Origin: Undibacterium hunanense
GTDB lineage: Bacteria > Pseudomonadota > Gammaproteobacteria > Burkholderiales > Burkholderiaceae_D
Assembly (NCBI RefSeq): GCF_014284335.1
Contig: NZ_JACOGF010000008.1
Coordinates: forward strand, 62,001-126,000
DNA: 64,000 bases
Reading direction: 5' to 3'
Position 1 is the first letter of the stretch. Each line of letters begins with the position of its first letter. Position numbers and translations under genes: made by a program. This document shows, piece after piece, positions 36,470 through 45,542 of the stretch. The notes below the pieces were generated by a model, which had not been told where the DNA came from, made no database searches, and saw nothing but the letters and a program-made list of their open reading frames with translations.

Positions 36470-36546
36470 TTGTAGCTCCGAGAGATATGTAAAAGAGCCA
36501 CCATGATAGGCATCCGTGCAGAATCGGGCCTGCCATTTCATGCTCT

Positions 36547-36576
36547 AATCCTGCCCAATCCTGCCTGATCCTGCTT
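36547..36576. promoter_or_regulatory. Three direct 10-bp repeats between divergent SDR and AraC genes
   Basis: AATCCTGCCC, AATCCTGCCT and GATCCTGCTT follow each other without gap, all on one face of the helix. This is the expected form of an operator for an AraC-type dimer or oligomer. It lies 42 bp before the AraC start and 78 bp before the SDR start. Confidence 0.55.
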
Positions 36577-36617
36577 TTGCATTGCCAACACACCTCAAGC
36601 TGGGGTTTAATCTGTGC

Positions 36618-37505
36618 ATGGAACAACAGTTAAATGAACTTCGAACCCTGGCCGCTCATGCCGAAAACCGGCGTACAGAAACAGGTATTCCGCGCGTTGC
36701 CATGGTGCAGGGTGCCATTCCTGAGCACCAGCTGGCAGCCGTCTATGACCCCATGATCAATCTGATTCTTACAGGGAGCAAATCCATGACTGTAGGGGGA
36801 CGGACCCTGCATTATGATCCGGCAACCTATTTTGTGATGTCTGTTGATCTTCCCGCAGCAGGCGTGGTCCACCCGGCAGATACGGGTGCGCCCTATCTTG
36901 CTGTCAGTTTGACATTGGAAGCCAGCACGATTGCCAATCTGCTGGGCGACCTGCCTGATACTGCCAACAGGTTTAATGCAAGGGAAGCAGGTTTTTCTGT
37001 TGCGGCGGTGACGCCGGAATTACTTGATGCCTGGGTACGAATGCTGCGGCTCATGGATCATCCTGCCGATATCCCTGCGCTGGCACAGGTGTATGAGCGT
37101 GAAATTCTTTATCGCGTATTGCAGGGGCCTATGGGATGGATGCTGCGCGACATCGCCTTGCCTGATTCCGCACTTTCCAGAGTCAACCTGGCTATCCAGC
37201 AGATCCGGCGCGACTATACGCTGCCACTGCGTGTGGAAGACCTGGCGAACAGGGCTGCGATGAGCGTATCTGCGTTTCACCGGCACTTCAAGTCGGCGAC
37301 AACGCTCAGTCCGGTCCAGTATCAGAAGCAAATTCGATTGCTGAACGCCCGCACTTTGCTTGTGGCCGCCGGATACAGCGTTACCGCCGCCGCACATGAG
37401 GTAGGCTATCAAAGTTCAACTCAATTCAGCCGGGAGTATTTGCGCGAATTCGGGCAACCTCCGGGGAAAGATGCTACAAGAATTGCAAATGTACTGAGGC
37501 GTTAA
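36618..37505 (+). CDS. AraC-family transcriptional regulator
   Basis: The 295-residue protein has an AraC-type N-terminal ligand domain (residues about 25-180) and a C-terminal double helix-turn-helix (VEDLANRAAMSVSAFHRHFK; AAHEVGYQSSTQFSREYLRE). Start is ATG 36618. It is divergent from the SDR, VOC and ABM-like genes and probably controls them; the ligand may be an aldehyde or related electrophile, inferred from context only. Confidence 0.9.
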   Translation: MEQQLNELRTLAAHAENRRTETGIPRVAMVQGAIPEHQLAAVYDPMINLILTGSKSMTVGGRTLHYDPATYFVMSVDLPAAGVVHPADTGAPYLAVSLTLEASTIANLLGDLPDTANRFNAREAGFSVAAVTPELLDAWVRMLRLMDHPADIPALAQVYEREILYRVLQGPMGWMLRDIALPDSALSRVNLAIQQIRRDYTLPLRVEDLANRAAMSVSAFHRHFKSATTLSPVQYQKQIRLLNARTLLVAAGYSVTAAAHEVGYQSSTQFSREYLREFGQPPGKDATRIANVLRR

Positions 37506-37741
37506 GCAAGCCTGTCATGAAAAATATTGTATCTCTTAAGCAAATACAATCCCTACCTAAAAAAACCAGTCGTCTTCAGCGCCTTTTCTGACAAGTCAAT
37601 GAAGTGTTATGTCTTTCAAGGAAGAAGCACATTACAACTATCATAGGCATCCAAACAGCTTTGGATTTTTGTGGCATTTACCGTCTATCTCAACTGAGCA
37701 CCAAAAGAATTAATAAAGCTTCAAGGCGTCTCTATTTTTAG
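37506..37741. other. Non-coding gap after the AraC gene
   Basis: AT-rich and without a convincing gene. A 24-codon frame at its start has no recognisable feature. Confidence 0.4.
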
Positions 37742-37797
37742 AGCTAAGTCTAAACGAGATAAAACGACAATTTTTTTATTTGCATTTCAAGCTTCAT
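37742..37797 (-). pseudogene. Decayed 5' end of a sirtuin gene
   Basis: On the minus strand ATGAAGCTTGAAATGCAAAT and the following bases match the start of the sirtuin gene at 34851 (ATGAAACCTGAAATACAAAC), with stops appearing after about 15 codons. It lies just downstream of the intact hypothetical gene, in the same relative position as the intact sirtuin to the relic at 34876-34985. Confidence 0.65.
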
Positions 37798-37820
37798 GCT
37801 GCTGGCTTCAATTTAAAACA

Positions 37821-38171
37821 TCAACGAAGCATCAGCCTACCAGCAACCGTACGGACGATGTCAATGCTGTCTTCATGGTCGTCTTGCCTGCATGTATATA
37901 TCGTGCTGCCATCTGGCTTGATGGATATGCCTATCACCTTCGTATTTTCGCCACTAACCCGGCTTGCCATGACTTCTACTTTTGGGATGTCTGCCTGAAT
38001 TGCGGGAAAAATGCCATTGGCCTTCGATAGCTGTAATGCACGTTCATCCCCATCAAGGTAATAAACCCAGACCAGCATACGCGCTATCTGAAATTCATCC
38101 CTGTCCGGGTAAGAGCCTAAAGGGCCACTGAGCACACTATCCATTTCCGTTTTGAAAATCGCCCGCCACAT
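37821..38171 (-). CDS. Hypothetical protein coupled to the O-acetylation module
   Basis: The 116-residue protein (MWRAIFKTEMDSVLSGPLGS) has no signal peptide or known motif. I chose ATG 38171, which overlaps the acetyltransferase stop as TGATG; earlier in-frame starts to 38255 lie inside that gene. The C-terminal 30 residues recur as a relic at 34876-34985. It is the last member of the minus-strand acetylation unit; any functional link is by position only. Confidence 0.65.
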   Translation of the reverse strand: MWRAIFKTEMDSVLSGPLGSYPDRDEFQIARMLVWVYYLDGDERALQLSKANGIFPAIQADIPKVEVMASRVSGENTKVIGISIKPDGSTIYTCRQDDHEDSIDIVRTVAGRLMLR

Positions 38172-39313
38172 CAAGTCTTTGGTCCCAATGACGCCAGCCA
38201 TTTTTTTTCTGATACAGACAAGGGCTTGGGCAGCATGCGTTCTGGTACTTCCCAAACGACCACTTTGGGGGCCTGGGTTTTGAATTCGTTGCTATTCAGG
38301 TAGGCATAGGCTGCGCCATCGAAATCACCGCCATCCTTGGCCAGGTTGGCGACCGGCGAACCCAGGTGCTGACTGAGGAAAGGGGAGAAATTCGAAGCGC
38401 GGCTGAAGGACGTGCCTACCAGTGCCACTGGTGGCAAACCGGCGTCGCCAAACAGGTCATCACTGGCGACAGTAACGGGGGCCACCTTGCTGATCTGCGT
38501 GACTTCGGTTGCCGGGCGTACCCAGGCTGGCAAGCCTTCCAGGTTGGAGACACGCATCAGATCGCCCGAACGCTCTACCCTGGATGATTGTATGGCTTTG
38601 GGGTCGGGTGAGGCTTTGGGTTTATCTACCAGGTTCAGCGCCTGCAAATGTTCTGCCAGGGCCTTGGCGGCAGCGTTGGAACCGTGTTCATTCCAGTGAG
38701 AATCGCTGCGGTAATAGCGTTCTTCCGTCATGGCGGCCAGTGTTGGCGTAAAGTCCAGGGTATCGACCTTGCTGGCTGTCAGGATTTTTACCCAGTCGTC
38801 CACCCGTGTTGCAAAACCGGGCGGGCGATGCAGTCCACACAAATGATCATGTTCGATCCGGGTCTTGTCGGGTACGACGGCCACCACCAGTTTGATGCCG
38901 CGTTTTTGCAGATCGCTGGCAGTCTGGGTGATGATTTTTGCCCTGGCGGCGGCATTGTCGGCAGCATTGGCGAAAGGAGTCAGTTCATCCGTCAAAAACA
39001 GCCAGTCGGTACAGCCCTTGCGCACCGATACACCGGTATCGCCAGCCAGCAGCCAGGTCACGCCACGTTCAATTTTTGCGAATGGTTTGCTGAGCAGGAA
39101 GTAACTGTTCAGTTGCGCAGAAAACTGGCGGGTGGCCTCACCATCAAGCAGGCGCGTGGGATTATCAATCCCCTTCCAGCGGTCGGCAGGCACATCACGC
39201 AGAGAAGTCTGGGTCACCGCAAGGCCACCCAGCATGATGACGGCAAAGGCCGTCACCGGCAAAAAACGGGTCCAGCCGGCTTTTTTGGGATCAAAGGTAA
39301 AGCACTCACTCAT
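38171..39313 (-). CDS. Alginate O-acetyltransferase AlgJ/AlgX-like SGNH protein
   Basis: The 380-residue protein has one N-terminal membrane helix (about 17-37) and a periplasmic SGNH-like acetyltransferase domain with DSHW (catalytic Asp/His) and GTSFS (nucleophile Ser). It would transfer acetyl groups to an extracytoplasmic polysaccharide. It is encoded downstream of the AlgI-like MBOAT and AlgF homologues. Confidence 0.87.
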   Translation of the reverse strand: MSECFTFDPKKAGWTRFLPVTAFAVIMLGGLAVTQTSLRDVPADRWKGIDNPTRLLDGEATRQFSAQLNSYFLLSKPFAKIERGVTWLLAGDTGVSVRKGCTDWLFLTDELTPFANAADNAAARAKIITQTASDLQKRGIKLVVAVVPDKTRIEHDHLCGLHRPPGFATRVDDWVKILTASKVDTLDFTPTLAAMTEERYYRSDSHWNEHGSNAAAKALAEHLQALNLVDKPKASPDPKAIQSSRVERSGDLMRVSNLEGLPAWVRPATEVTQISKVAPVTVASDDLFGDAGLPPVALVGTSFSRASNFSPFLSQHLGSPVANLAKDGGDFDGAAYAYLNSNEFKTQAPKVVVWEVPERMLPKPLSVSEKKWLASLGPKT

Positions 39314-39322
39314 GATCGCCTC

Positions 39323-40720
39323 CTAAAACTGAAAATACAGGAAGGGAATGGCCTTTTGCCCGGCCAGTACCACAACGGCATAAGCAAAGGTCAGCACGGG
39401 CCAAGTCATGCTCCAGCCAGCAAAGCCCAGACCACCGCGCTTGCCGATGACCGTAGCCGGATAGACGACGCAGATCAGGCCCAGCACAAAGGTCAGCACG
39501 ATACTGGGACGCAATGCCAGAGCAATGGCGTCGCCCATGGCAACACCATGCAGGCCGAACTGACCAGCCCACAAATCCATCGCCGTCGCAAAACTATCGG
39601 ACCGGAACACGGTCCAGGCCAGCATCACAACCAGCAGGGTCAGCGTGCGGGACAGATAATTGGGCATGGATAACCCACGCTGGGTAAACATGCGGTCACA
39701 GCACAGGGCCGAGCCGTGGATGATGCCCCAGATCAGGTAATTCCAGTTTTCGCCGCCGTGCCACAGACCACCTATGGCCATTGTCAGCATCAGGTTGACA
39801 TAGGTGCGGCCCGCGCCGTGACGGTTACCGCCCAGGCTGATATACAGATAATCACGCAGCCAGGAAGACAGTGTCATGTGCCAGCGACGCCAGAAATCCT
39901 GTATCGACACGGACAGATAGGGGTTGTTGAAATTTTCCTGAAAATCGAAACCCAGCATCAGGCCCAGGCCGATTGCCATGGCGCTGTACCCGGCAAAGTC
40001 AAAATACAGTTGCAGGGTATAGGCGGCACAACCCGTCCAGGCATCGATCAAGCTTGGATTGTGCAAACCAAATGCCAGTGTGACGATGGGCGACAGGGTG
40101 TCGGCAATCAGTACCTTCATCGAAAAACCGACCATGAAGCGGCGTACACCGGCGGCAAATTTGTCGATAGAAAAAACTCGCTCGCGCAATTCAGTATCGA
40201 TGACCTTGTAACGCACAATCGGGCCAGCAATCAGATGCGGGAACATCGCCATATAGGCGCTGAAAGAAATAATGCTGTATTGCGCCGGTACGGTTTTACG
40301 CCGTACATCGACGATATATGAAATCGCATGCAAGACCGTGAAGGACAGGCCTATCGGCAACATCAGGTTTTCCCACGGGATGGTGGGCATGTCACGGCCA
40401 GTCAGGATGGTATTGAGCGAATACACCAGCATATTGGTGTACTTGTACCAGACCAGCGACGCCAGGTTAAGCACAATGGCAGCCGCCATGATGCGGGTCT
40501 TGCTGCGTTCATTGCTGGTTTTGTCGATCAAGATGGCTGCGGCCCAGGCCAAGACAGTCAGAGCAATGATCAATACCAGGAACTTTGGCGTCCACCAGGC
40601 ATAAAACAGCCAGCTCCCCACCAGCAGGGTGTGATTGCGAAACCGCTGGGGAGTGACCAGGTAGAGAGCAAAGAACAGTGGCAGGAAGAGAGTCAGGAAC
40701 TCTAAAGACGCAAATACCAT
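39323..40720 (-). CDS. algI: MBOAT O-acyltransferase, AlgI family
   Basis: The 465-residue membrane protein has about ten helices and the MBOAT core (VSIQDFWRRWHMTLSSWLRD and GGLWHGG with the essential His). It moves acetyl groups across the inner membrane to a periplasmic acetyltransferase. The N-terminus LEFLTLFLPLFFALYLV is typical. Ten bases separate its stop side from the AlgJ/X-like gene. The symbol denotes family, since no alginate biosynthesis genes are near. Confidence 0.93.
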   Translation of the reverse strand: MVFASLEFLTLFLPLFFALYLVTPQRFRNHTLLVGSWLFYAWWTPKFLVLIIALTVLAWAAAILIDKTSNERSKTRIMAAAIVLNLASLVWYKYTNMLVYSLNTILTGRDMPTIPWENLMLPIGLSFTVLHAISYIVDVRRKTVPAQYSIISFSAYMAMFPHLIAGPIVRYKVIDTELRERVFSIDKFAAGVRRFMVGFSMKVLIADTLSPIVTLAFGLHNPSLIDAWTGCAAYTLQLYFDFAGYSAMAIGLGLMLGFDFQENFNNPYLSVSIQDFWRRWHMTLSSWLRDYLYISLGGNRHGAGRTYVNLMLTMAIGGLWHGGENWNYLIWGIIHGSALCCDRMFTQRGLSMPNYLSRTLTLLVVMLAWTVFRSDSFATAMDLWAGQFGLHGVAMGDAIALALRPSIVLTFVLGLICVVYPATVIGKRGGLGFAGWSMTWPVLTFAYAVVVLAGQKAIPFLYFQF

Positions 40721-40745
40721 GGATCGTGCCTGTGCTTAGCGTGGA

Positions 40746-41405
40746 TCAGGAAGTACTGTCGCGGACAAAGAAGGTCTGACGTCCTTTTTTGCCCGGCATG
40801 ACTACAACGCTATAACGTTCACCGGCTTGCAACTGCCCCAGGTCAACGCCCTTGCCTTCTTCTTTCGCATCGCACATGGCTTGCGCTTTCAGGCTGATGG
40901 GGTTCACCAGGCGACGTTGCAGCGTAGCTGGTTTAACGGCTTCCAGTATTGGGGTATTTTTTACTGCCACATTCAGACCAGCAACGGCGCAGCTGGCATC
41001 CAGGTTCAGCAAGGCGACTGAAGAACGGCTGGCATTGAAATCCGTCGGTGTGTCCTTGATGATGACGGTTTCTATGCCTGTGCCCTTACTGATGATGGCA
41101 ACGGTGACAAATTCACCTGGCTTGGCCACCACTTCCACTGCTGTTTTTGCAGTGCCTACCTGCACATTGGCAGCCAGCTTGGCACCAGCCTTGACCGGAT
41201 AAAAACGGGACACCCTGGCGTCGCCCTGTGCTGCCAGCGCCACTTTCGCAGCGCCATTCACCACACTGGCCTTGTCTTCACTGGCATTGAGGAAACGCAC
41301 AAAGGAAGAATCCTGGGCAGGACCGGTTTCATATAAAGGATTGTCAGCGGCATGCGCCGCCACCACCAAGATAGAGCCCAGACAGGCAACGATCAGTTTT
41401 TTCAT
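40746..41405 (-). CDS. algF: Alginate O-acetyltransferase AlgF-like protein
   Basis: The 219-residue periplasmic protein has a signal peptide (MKKLIVACLGSILVVAAHA) and a body resembling AlgF (ETGPAQDSSFVRFLNASEDK). AlgF is an accessory of the polymer acetylation complex that relays acetyl groups. It lies between the SGNH gene and algI on the same strand. Confidence 0.87.
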   Translation of the reverse strand: MKKLIVACLGSILVVAAHAADNPLYETGPAQDSSFVRFLNASEDKASVVNGAAKVALAAQGDARVSRFYPVKAGAKLAANVQVGTAKTAVEVVAKPGEFVTVAIISKGTGIETVIIKDTPTDFNASRSSVALLNLDASCAVAGLNVAVKNTPILEAVKPATLQRRLVNPISLKAQAMCDAKEEGKGVDLGQLQAGERYSVVVMPGKKGRQTFFVRDSTS

Positions 41406-41428
41406 GATTAAGGGTGATCCGGTTTTAT

Positions 41429-42088
41429 TTATTTTTTAATGTTTTGCAAAACGGCTGGCGAAGAAATGGCATTGCCTATCGCCGTACCCCAGGCTTTGTA
41501 ACCAGCCAGGTCAAAATGCTGACCATCAGCCGAAGCCCATTCGCCTGGTTTGGACATGTTCAGAGAATCCACATAGGTGCAAGGCGCAACGATTTCAGAC
41601 AGGTAGCCAGACATTTCCTTGGCACGTGCAAAAGTCTTGTTGAACTTGCCGCCTTCGGTACCCCATGCAGGGCCGACCCAGACGCAGCTCACTGCATTGT
41701 TTTTAACGCCCTTGGTCAGGCGTGTCACTTGTTGCCAGATCCAGGTTTTCGGCAGTTCTGGTGCGGCATACGACGCCATGGTGTCGCCATTGACGACAAC
41801 TACCAGATTCGGTTTATATGTTTTAACCAGTTCATTAAAGGGACGGGTCACTGCATCCTGGCCAGTCTTCACTTCTACCGGACCATCCTTGATACGCGCC
41901 GCACCGCCACATGGCGATTGGCTTTTCACCATCCAGTCACCGGCGGCAACACCGCAGGCACCGAAGGAATACACGACAGCGCCCTTGCTCATCAGATCAT
42001 CATGCAGGGTCGTGATCAGATAATCAGGGGTGGACATATGGCTATCGCCAATAATCAGGACGGTAAGTCCGGCTAACAGTGCGCTCAT
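41429..42088 (-). CDS. SGNH/GDSL-hydrolase family protein of the acetylation unit
   Basis: The 219-residue protein has an N-terminal GDSH block (LTVLIIGDSHMS), a VVVNGD stretch and DGQHFD near the C-terminus as catalytic Asp/His. The start ATG at 42088 leaves only a short hydrophobic leader. First gene of the minus-strand unit SGNH, algF, algI, algJ/X-like. In cellulose-acetylation operons a comparable SGNH protein (WssF) is paired with AlgF/I/J homologues; that this is its counterpart is inference. Confidence 0.8.
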   Translation of the reverse strand: MSALLAGLTVLIIGDSHMSTPDYLITTLHDDLMSKGAVVYSFGACGVAAGDWMVKSQSPCGGAARIKDGPVEVKTGQDAVTRPFNELVKTYKPNLVVVVNGDTMASYAAPELPKTWIWQQVTRLTKGVKNNAVSCVWVGPAWGTEGGKFNKTFARAKEMSGYLSEIVAPCTYVDSLNMSKPGEWASADGQHFDLAGYKAWGTAIGNAISSPAVLQNIKK

Positions 42089-42565
42089 AATTTATCTACT
42101 TTTATTAATGCGTTGGATAACATGTGTTTGTCATATCTGCCCCACCTGCTGAAGCAATCCGGGGCCGCTGCAAAAACAAACACTATTGGTTGCAGTTTGC
42201 GGAATCGTTAAATTCTGTTAAATACGAAATCCATTTTTGTGCGTTTACTGCAATATATTTGAGTGTAAACAAATCAGTCCGCAATGCCAGTTAGTTGACG
42301 AAAATTCACAAATTGCTGACTGTATTCAAATAGGAAATGCAATAACTGTTACATGTTGAAATTCTTTATGTGGGAAATAAAATCGGCAAGTTTACAAGAG
42401 TCATTGCACATATGGCAATAAATTAATGCCTGAAAGCAAAAAACTGCGTAAAATGGACAGGATTAATCTCTACCCAGAATTTAATATGGGAAAGACGAAT
42501 TAATCCCTTATAATTAAGCAGTTATGACAAGCGGCGGCAAGCTCAACTTGCTGCCCGTTTTATTT
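42089..42565. other. AT-rich 477-bp intergenic region before argF
   Basis: No gene is visible. It holds the divergent promoters of the acetylation unit and argF; a TATAAT box is at 42509-42514. No operator or repeat is evident, and no ArgR-type box stands out. Confidence 0.5.
42509..42514 (+). promoter_or_regulatory. Probable -10 box of argF
   Basis: TATAAT lies 52-57 bp before the conventional argF start at 42566 and only 10 bp before an in-frame ATG at 42524. The matching -35 is poor. If transcription starts at about 42520, translation from 42524 would be nearly leaderless. Confidence 0.4.
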
Positions 42566-43480
42566 ATGGCTATCAAACATTTCCTGCAGTTCTCCGATTT
42601 TTCGCTGTCCGAATTTGAATACGTGATGCAGCGTGCCCGCATCATCAAGCAGCGTTTCAAGGCTTACCAGACCTATCACCCTTTGCTGGATAGAACCCTG
42701 GTGATGGTGTTCGAAAAAAATTCCACCCGTACCCGCCTGTCTTTTGAAGCCGGCATGCACCAGTTGGGCGGTGCCGCAATTTACCTCAATACCCGCGACA
42801 GTCAACTGGGCCGTGGTGAACCGGTCGAAGATGCAGGCCAGGTCATGTCGCGCATGTGCGACATCATCATGATCCGTACATTCGAACAGGAAATGATAGA
42901 GCGCTTCGCCGCCAATTCGCGCGTGCCTGTCATCAATGGACTGACCAATCAACACCACCCCTGCCAGGTACTGGCCGACGTGTTTACTTATATAGAACAC
43001 CGTGGCTCCATCACCGGTAAAAAAGTGGCGTGGATAGGTGACGCCAATAACATGCTGTATTCCTGGCTGCAGGCTGCACAGGTATTCAACTTCCACCTGC
43101 ATATTTCGACGCCCAAGGGCTATGACATGGACATGTCACAGGTCACCGCTGACAAATCACAGTACACCGTGTTTGACAGCCCGTCTGACGCCTGTGCCGG
43201 TGTGGATCTGGTGAATACCGATGTCTGGACCAGCATGGGTTATGAAGATGAAAACCAGGCACGCCTGAAAGCTTTTGATGGCTGGATCGTCGATGAAGCG
43301 AAGATGGCCCGCGCCCACCCTGACGCCCTGTTCATGCATTGCCTGCCGGCCCACCGTGGCGAAGAAGTATCTGCCGGTGTGATCGACGGCCCGCAGTCAG
43401 TCGTATGGGACGAAGCCGAAAACCGCCTGCACGTGCAAAAAGCCTTGCTGGAATTTTTGGTTGTGGGTGAAATTCGCTGA
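42566..43480 (+). CDS. argF: Ornithine carbamoyltransferase
   Basis: The 304-residue enzyme makes citrulline from ornithine and carbamoyl phosphate. The carbamoyl phosphate site STRTR (53-57), HPCQ (131-134) and the C-terminal HCLPAHRGEEV are intact. I chose ATG 42566 (MAIKHFLQFSDFSL) because other Burkholderiales enzymes start this way, though its ribosome-binding site is poor; the alternative is ATG 42524. Next on the strand is argG, after a repeat element. Confidence 0.97.
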   Translation: MAIKHFLQFSDFSLSEFEYVMQRARIIKQRFKAYQTYHPLLDRTLVMVFEKNSTRTRLSFEAGMHQLGGAAIYLNTRDSQLGRGEPVEDAGQVMSRMCDIIMIRTFEQEMIERFAANSRVPVINGLTNQHHPCQVLADVFTYIEHRGSITGKKVAWIGDANNMLYSWLQAAQVFNFHLHISTPKGYDMDMSQVTADKSQYTVFDSPSDACAGVDLVNTDVWTSMGYEDENQARLKAFDGWIVDEAKMARAHPDALFMHCLPAHRGEEVSAGVIDGPQSVVWDEAENRLHVQKALLEFLVVGEIR

Positions 43481-43497
43481 GTTTGTCATTTTAAGAA

Positions 43498-43740
43498 AAG
43501 ACCTCTCAACACAGAGGCACAGAGACACAGAGAAAAACAGGAGAAAATCTTGTCAAAATTGAGATTTAATCTACGTCAATAAAGAGTGTCTTAATTCAAT
43601 GTCTCTGTAATCGTTTTATATTGGAAGCGGCAAGATCAAATTAAGAGTAATCGTAGGAGCTAAGTCGCAGATAAATGTATGATGTTTTTCTCATGCCTTT
43701 CTCTGTGTCTCTGTGCCTCTGTGGTGAGCTTTTAGGTCTT
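43498..43740. repeat. Intergenic element with ACACAGAG-type inverted ends, copy 2
   Basis: The 243-bp element starts AAGACCTCTCAACACAGAGG and ends CTCTGTGGTGAGCTTTTAGGTCTT. The ends match copy 1 at 1721-1977; the middle does not. It occupies nearly the whole argF-argG gap, so argG is transcribed through or from within it. Confidence 0.7.
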
Positions 43741-43774
43741 CAGCATAAAGTTAGTTTAATTTTGAAAGCACATC

Positions 43775-45007
43775 ATGAGCGATATTAAAAAAGTCGTCCT
43801 CGCCTATTCGGGCGGTCTGGATACCTCTGTCATTTTGAAATGGCTGCAAGATAATTATCAGTGCGAAATCGTCACCTTTACCGCCGACCTGGGCCAGGGC
43901 GAAGAATTGGAACCGGCGCGTGCCAAGGCCATCAAGTTCGGTATCAAACCTGAAAACATCTATATTGATGATGTGCGTGAAGAATTCGTGCGCGATTTCG
44001 TGTTCCCTATGTTCCGCGCCAATACGATTTATGAAGGTGAATACCTGCTGGGCACTTCCATCGCCCGCCCGTTGATCGCCAAACGCCTGATCGAAATCGC
44101 CAAAGAAACCGGTGCCGATGCCATTTCCCACGGCGCGACCGGCAAAGGCAATGACCAGGTTCGTTTCGAACTGGGTGCATATGCCCTGATGCCAGGCGTC
44201 AAGATCATCGCCCCGTGGCGTGAATGGGATTTGCTGTCCCGCGAAAAACTGATGAAATATGCAGAAGATGCAGGCATAGACATCGACCAGAAGCATAAGA
44301 ACGGTGGCGCCCCCTACTCCATGGATGCCAACCTGTTGCACATCAGCTTTGAAGGCCGCCACCTGGAAAACCCAAGTGCCGAAGCCGAAGAATCCATGTG
44401 GCGCTGGACCGTCAGCCCGGAAGCAGCACCAGATCAGCCAGAATACCTGGACGTAGAATTTGAACGCGGCGACATCGTCGCGCTGAATGGCGTACGCATG
44501 TCGCCAGCAACGGTGCTGACAGAACTCAATCGCCTGGGTGGTAAGCACGGCATTGGCCGTCTGGACCTGGTTGAAAACCGCTACGTTGGCATGAAATCAC
44601 GCGGCTGCTACGAAACCCCGGGTGGCACCATCATGCTGCGCGCCCACCGCGCCATTGAATCCATCACCCTGGACCGTGAAGTCGCCCATCTGAAAGATGA
44701 CCTGATGCCACGTTATGCCAGCATGATCTATAACGGCTACTGGTGGGCACCAGAGCGCGTCGCGCTGCAAACGCTGATCGACCACACCCAGCACACCGTC
44801 AATGGCTGGGTACGCCTGAAACTGTACAAGGGCAATGTCATCACCGTGTCGCGCGATTCCAAAACCGATTCGCTGTTCGACATGAACATCGCAACCTTTG
44901 ATGAAGATGGCGGCGCCTACAACCAGGCAGACGCTGGCGGCTTCATCAAGCTGAATGCATTGCGCATGCGTATTGCTGCCAATGCCCGCGCAAAACGCGG
45001 TCAGTAA
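43775..45007 (+). CDS. argG: Argininosuccinate synthase
   Basis: The 410-residue enzyme condenses citrulline and aspartate with ATP to argininosuccinate. The N-terminal ATP-binding motif AYSGGLDTS (about 10-18) and the later [14 protein letters not shown] are intact, and the length is normal for the family. It follows argF in pathway order. A strong terminator lies after the stop. Confidence 0.98.
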   Translation: MSDIKKVVLAYSGGLDTSVILKWLQDNYQCEIVTFTADLGQGEELEPARAKAIKFGIKPENIYIDDVREEFVRDFVFPMFRANTIYEGEYLLGTSIARPLIAKRLIEIAKETGADAISHGATGKGNDQVRFELGAYALMPGVKIIAPWREWDLLSREKLMKYAEDAGIDIDQKHKNGGAPYSMDANLLHISFEGRHLENPSAEAEESMWRWTVSPEAAPDQPEYLDVEFERGDIVALNGVRMSPATVLTELNRLGGKHGIGRLDLVENRYVGMKSRGCYETPGGTIMLRAHRAIESITLDREVAHLKDDLMPRYASMIYNGYWWAPERVALQTLIDHTQHTVNGWVRLKLYKGNVITVSRDSKTDSLFDMNIATFDEDGGAYNQADAGGFIKLNALRMRIAANARAKRGQ

Positions 45008-45030
45008 TCTTTTAGACTTTTATCTATTCC

Positions 45031-45065
45031 AGACCCGCTCATTGATTTGTGCGGGTCTTTTTTTT
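45031..45065 (+). terminator. Rho-independent terminator of argG
   Basis: AGACCCGC-12-base loop-GCGGGTCT is followed by a run of eight T. Confidence 0.92.
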
Positions 45066-45079
45066 CGGAGCTATCCAGC

Positions 45080-45394
45080 ATGTCTACCCAATTTGATCAA
45101 GTCAGCGTCGTCAAAAAAGCCAATCTGTATTTCGACGGCAAATGCGTATCCCACACCGTGTTGTTTGCTGACGGCAGCAAAAAAACCATAGGCGTGATCT
45201 TCCCATCCAGCCTGGTATTCAACACCGCTGCCGCAGAAATCATGGAACTGAACGCCGGCAAATGCCGCATCCGCCTCAAAGGTGAAGTAGAATGGGCCAC
45301 CTACGAAGGCGGCCAACAATTCAATGTACCGGCCAATTCCAGTTTTGAAATTGAAACCATTGATACGCTGGATTACGTTTGCCACTTTGTATAA
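45080..45394 (+). CDS. ppnP: Pyrimidine/purine nucleoside phosphorylase (DUF1255)
   Basis: The 104-residue cupin-like protein matches the PpnP family: [31 protein letters not shown], and [18 protein letters not shown]. PpnP phosphorolyses several nucleosides to base and ribose 1-phosphate. Start ATG 45080 is behind CGGAG. It is a single-gene unit after the argG terminator. Confidence 0.93.
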   Translation: MSTQFDQVSVVKKANLYFDGKCVSHTVLFADGSKKTIGVIFPSSLVFNTAAAEIMELNAGKCRIRLKGEVEWATYEGGQQFNVPANSSFEIETIDTLDYVCHFV

Positions 45395-45401
45395 ACGTCG
45401 G

Positions 45402-45435
45402 TTTTGCAGGAAGCAATACCGCGCTTCCTGCAAAA
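45402..45435. terminator. 13-bp perfect hairpin after ppnP
   Basis: TTTTGCAGGAAGC-aataccgc-GCTTCCTGCAAAA is a perfect stem between ppnP and the convergent DUF4157 gene. There is no T run beyond the stem, so it may act as an RNA end stabiliser more than a classical terminator. Confidence 0.55.
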
Positions 45436-45542
45436 TAAGGAAAACAATTTCCAGCAAACTGGTTTTGCCCTCTGATTGCAGTATCCTTATCGGAAGTGTC
45501 TTAACCTGTTGATGAAATAGAAAAAACTGGAGCTTGGCGCTC

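Noticed and set aside
43481-43774. Riboswitch or attenuator before argG
   Set aside because: The folding potential comes from the inverted repeat element that also occurs at 1721-1977 next to unrelated genes, so a specific arginine-sensing role is not supported.
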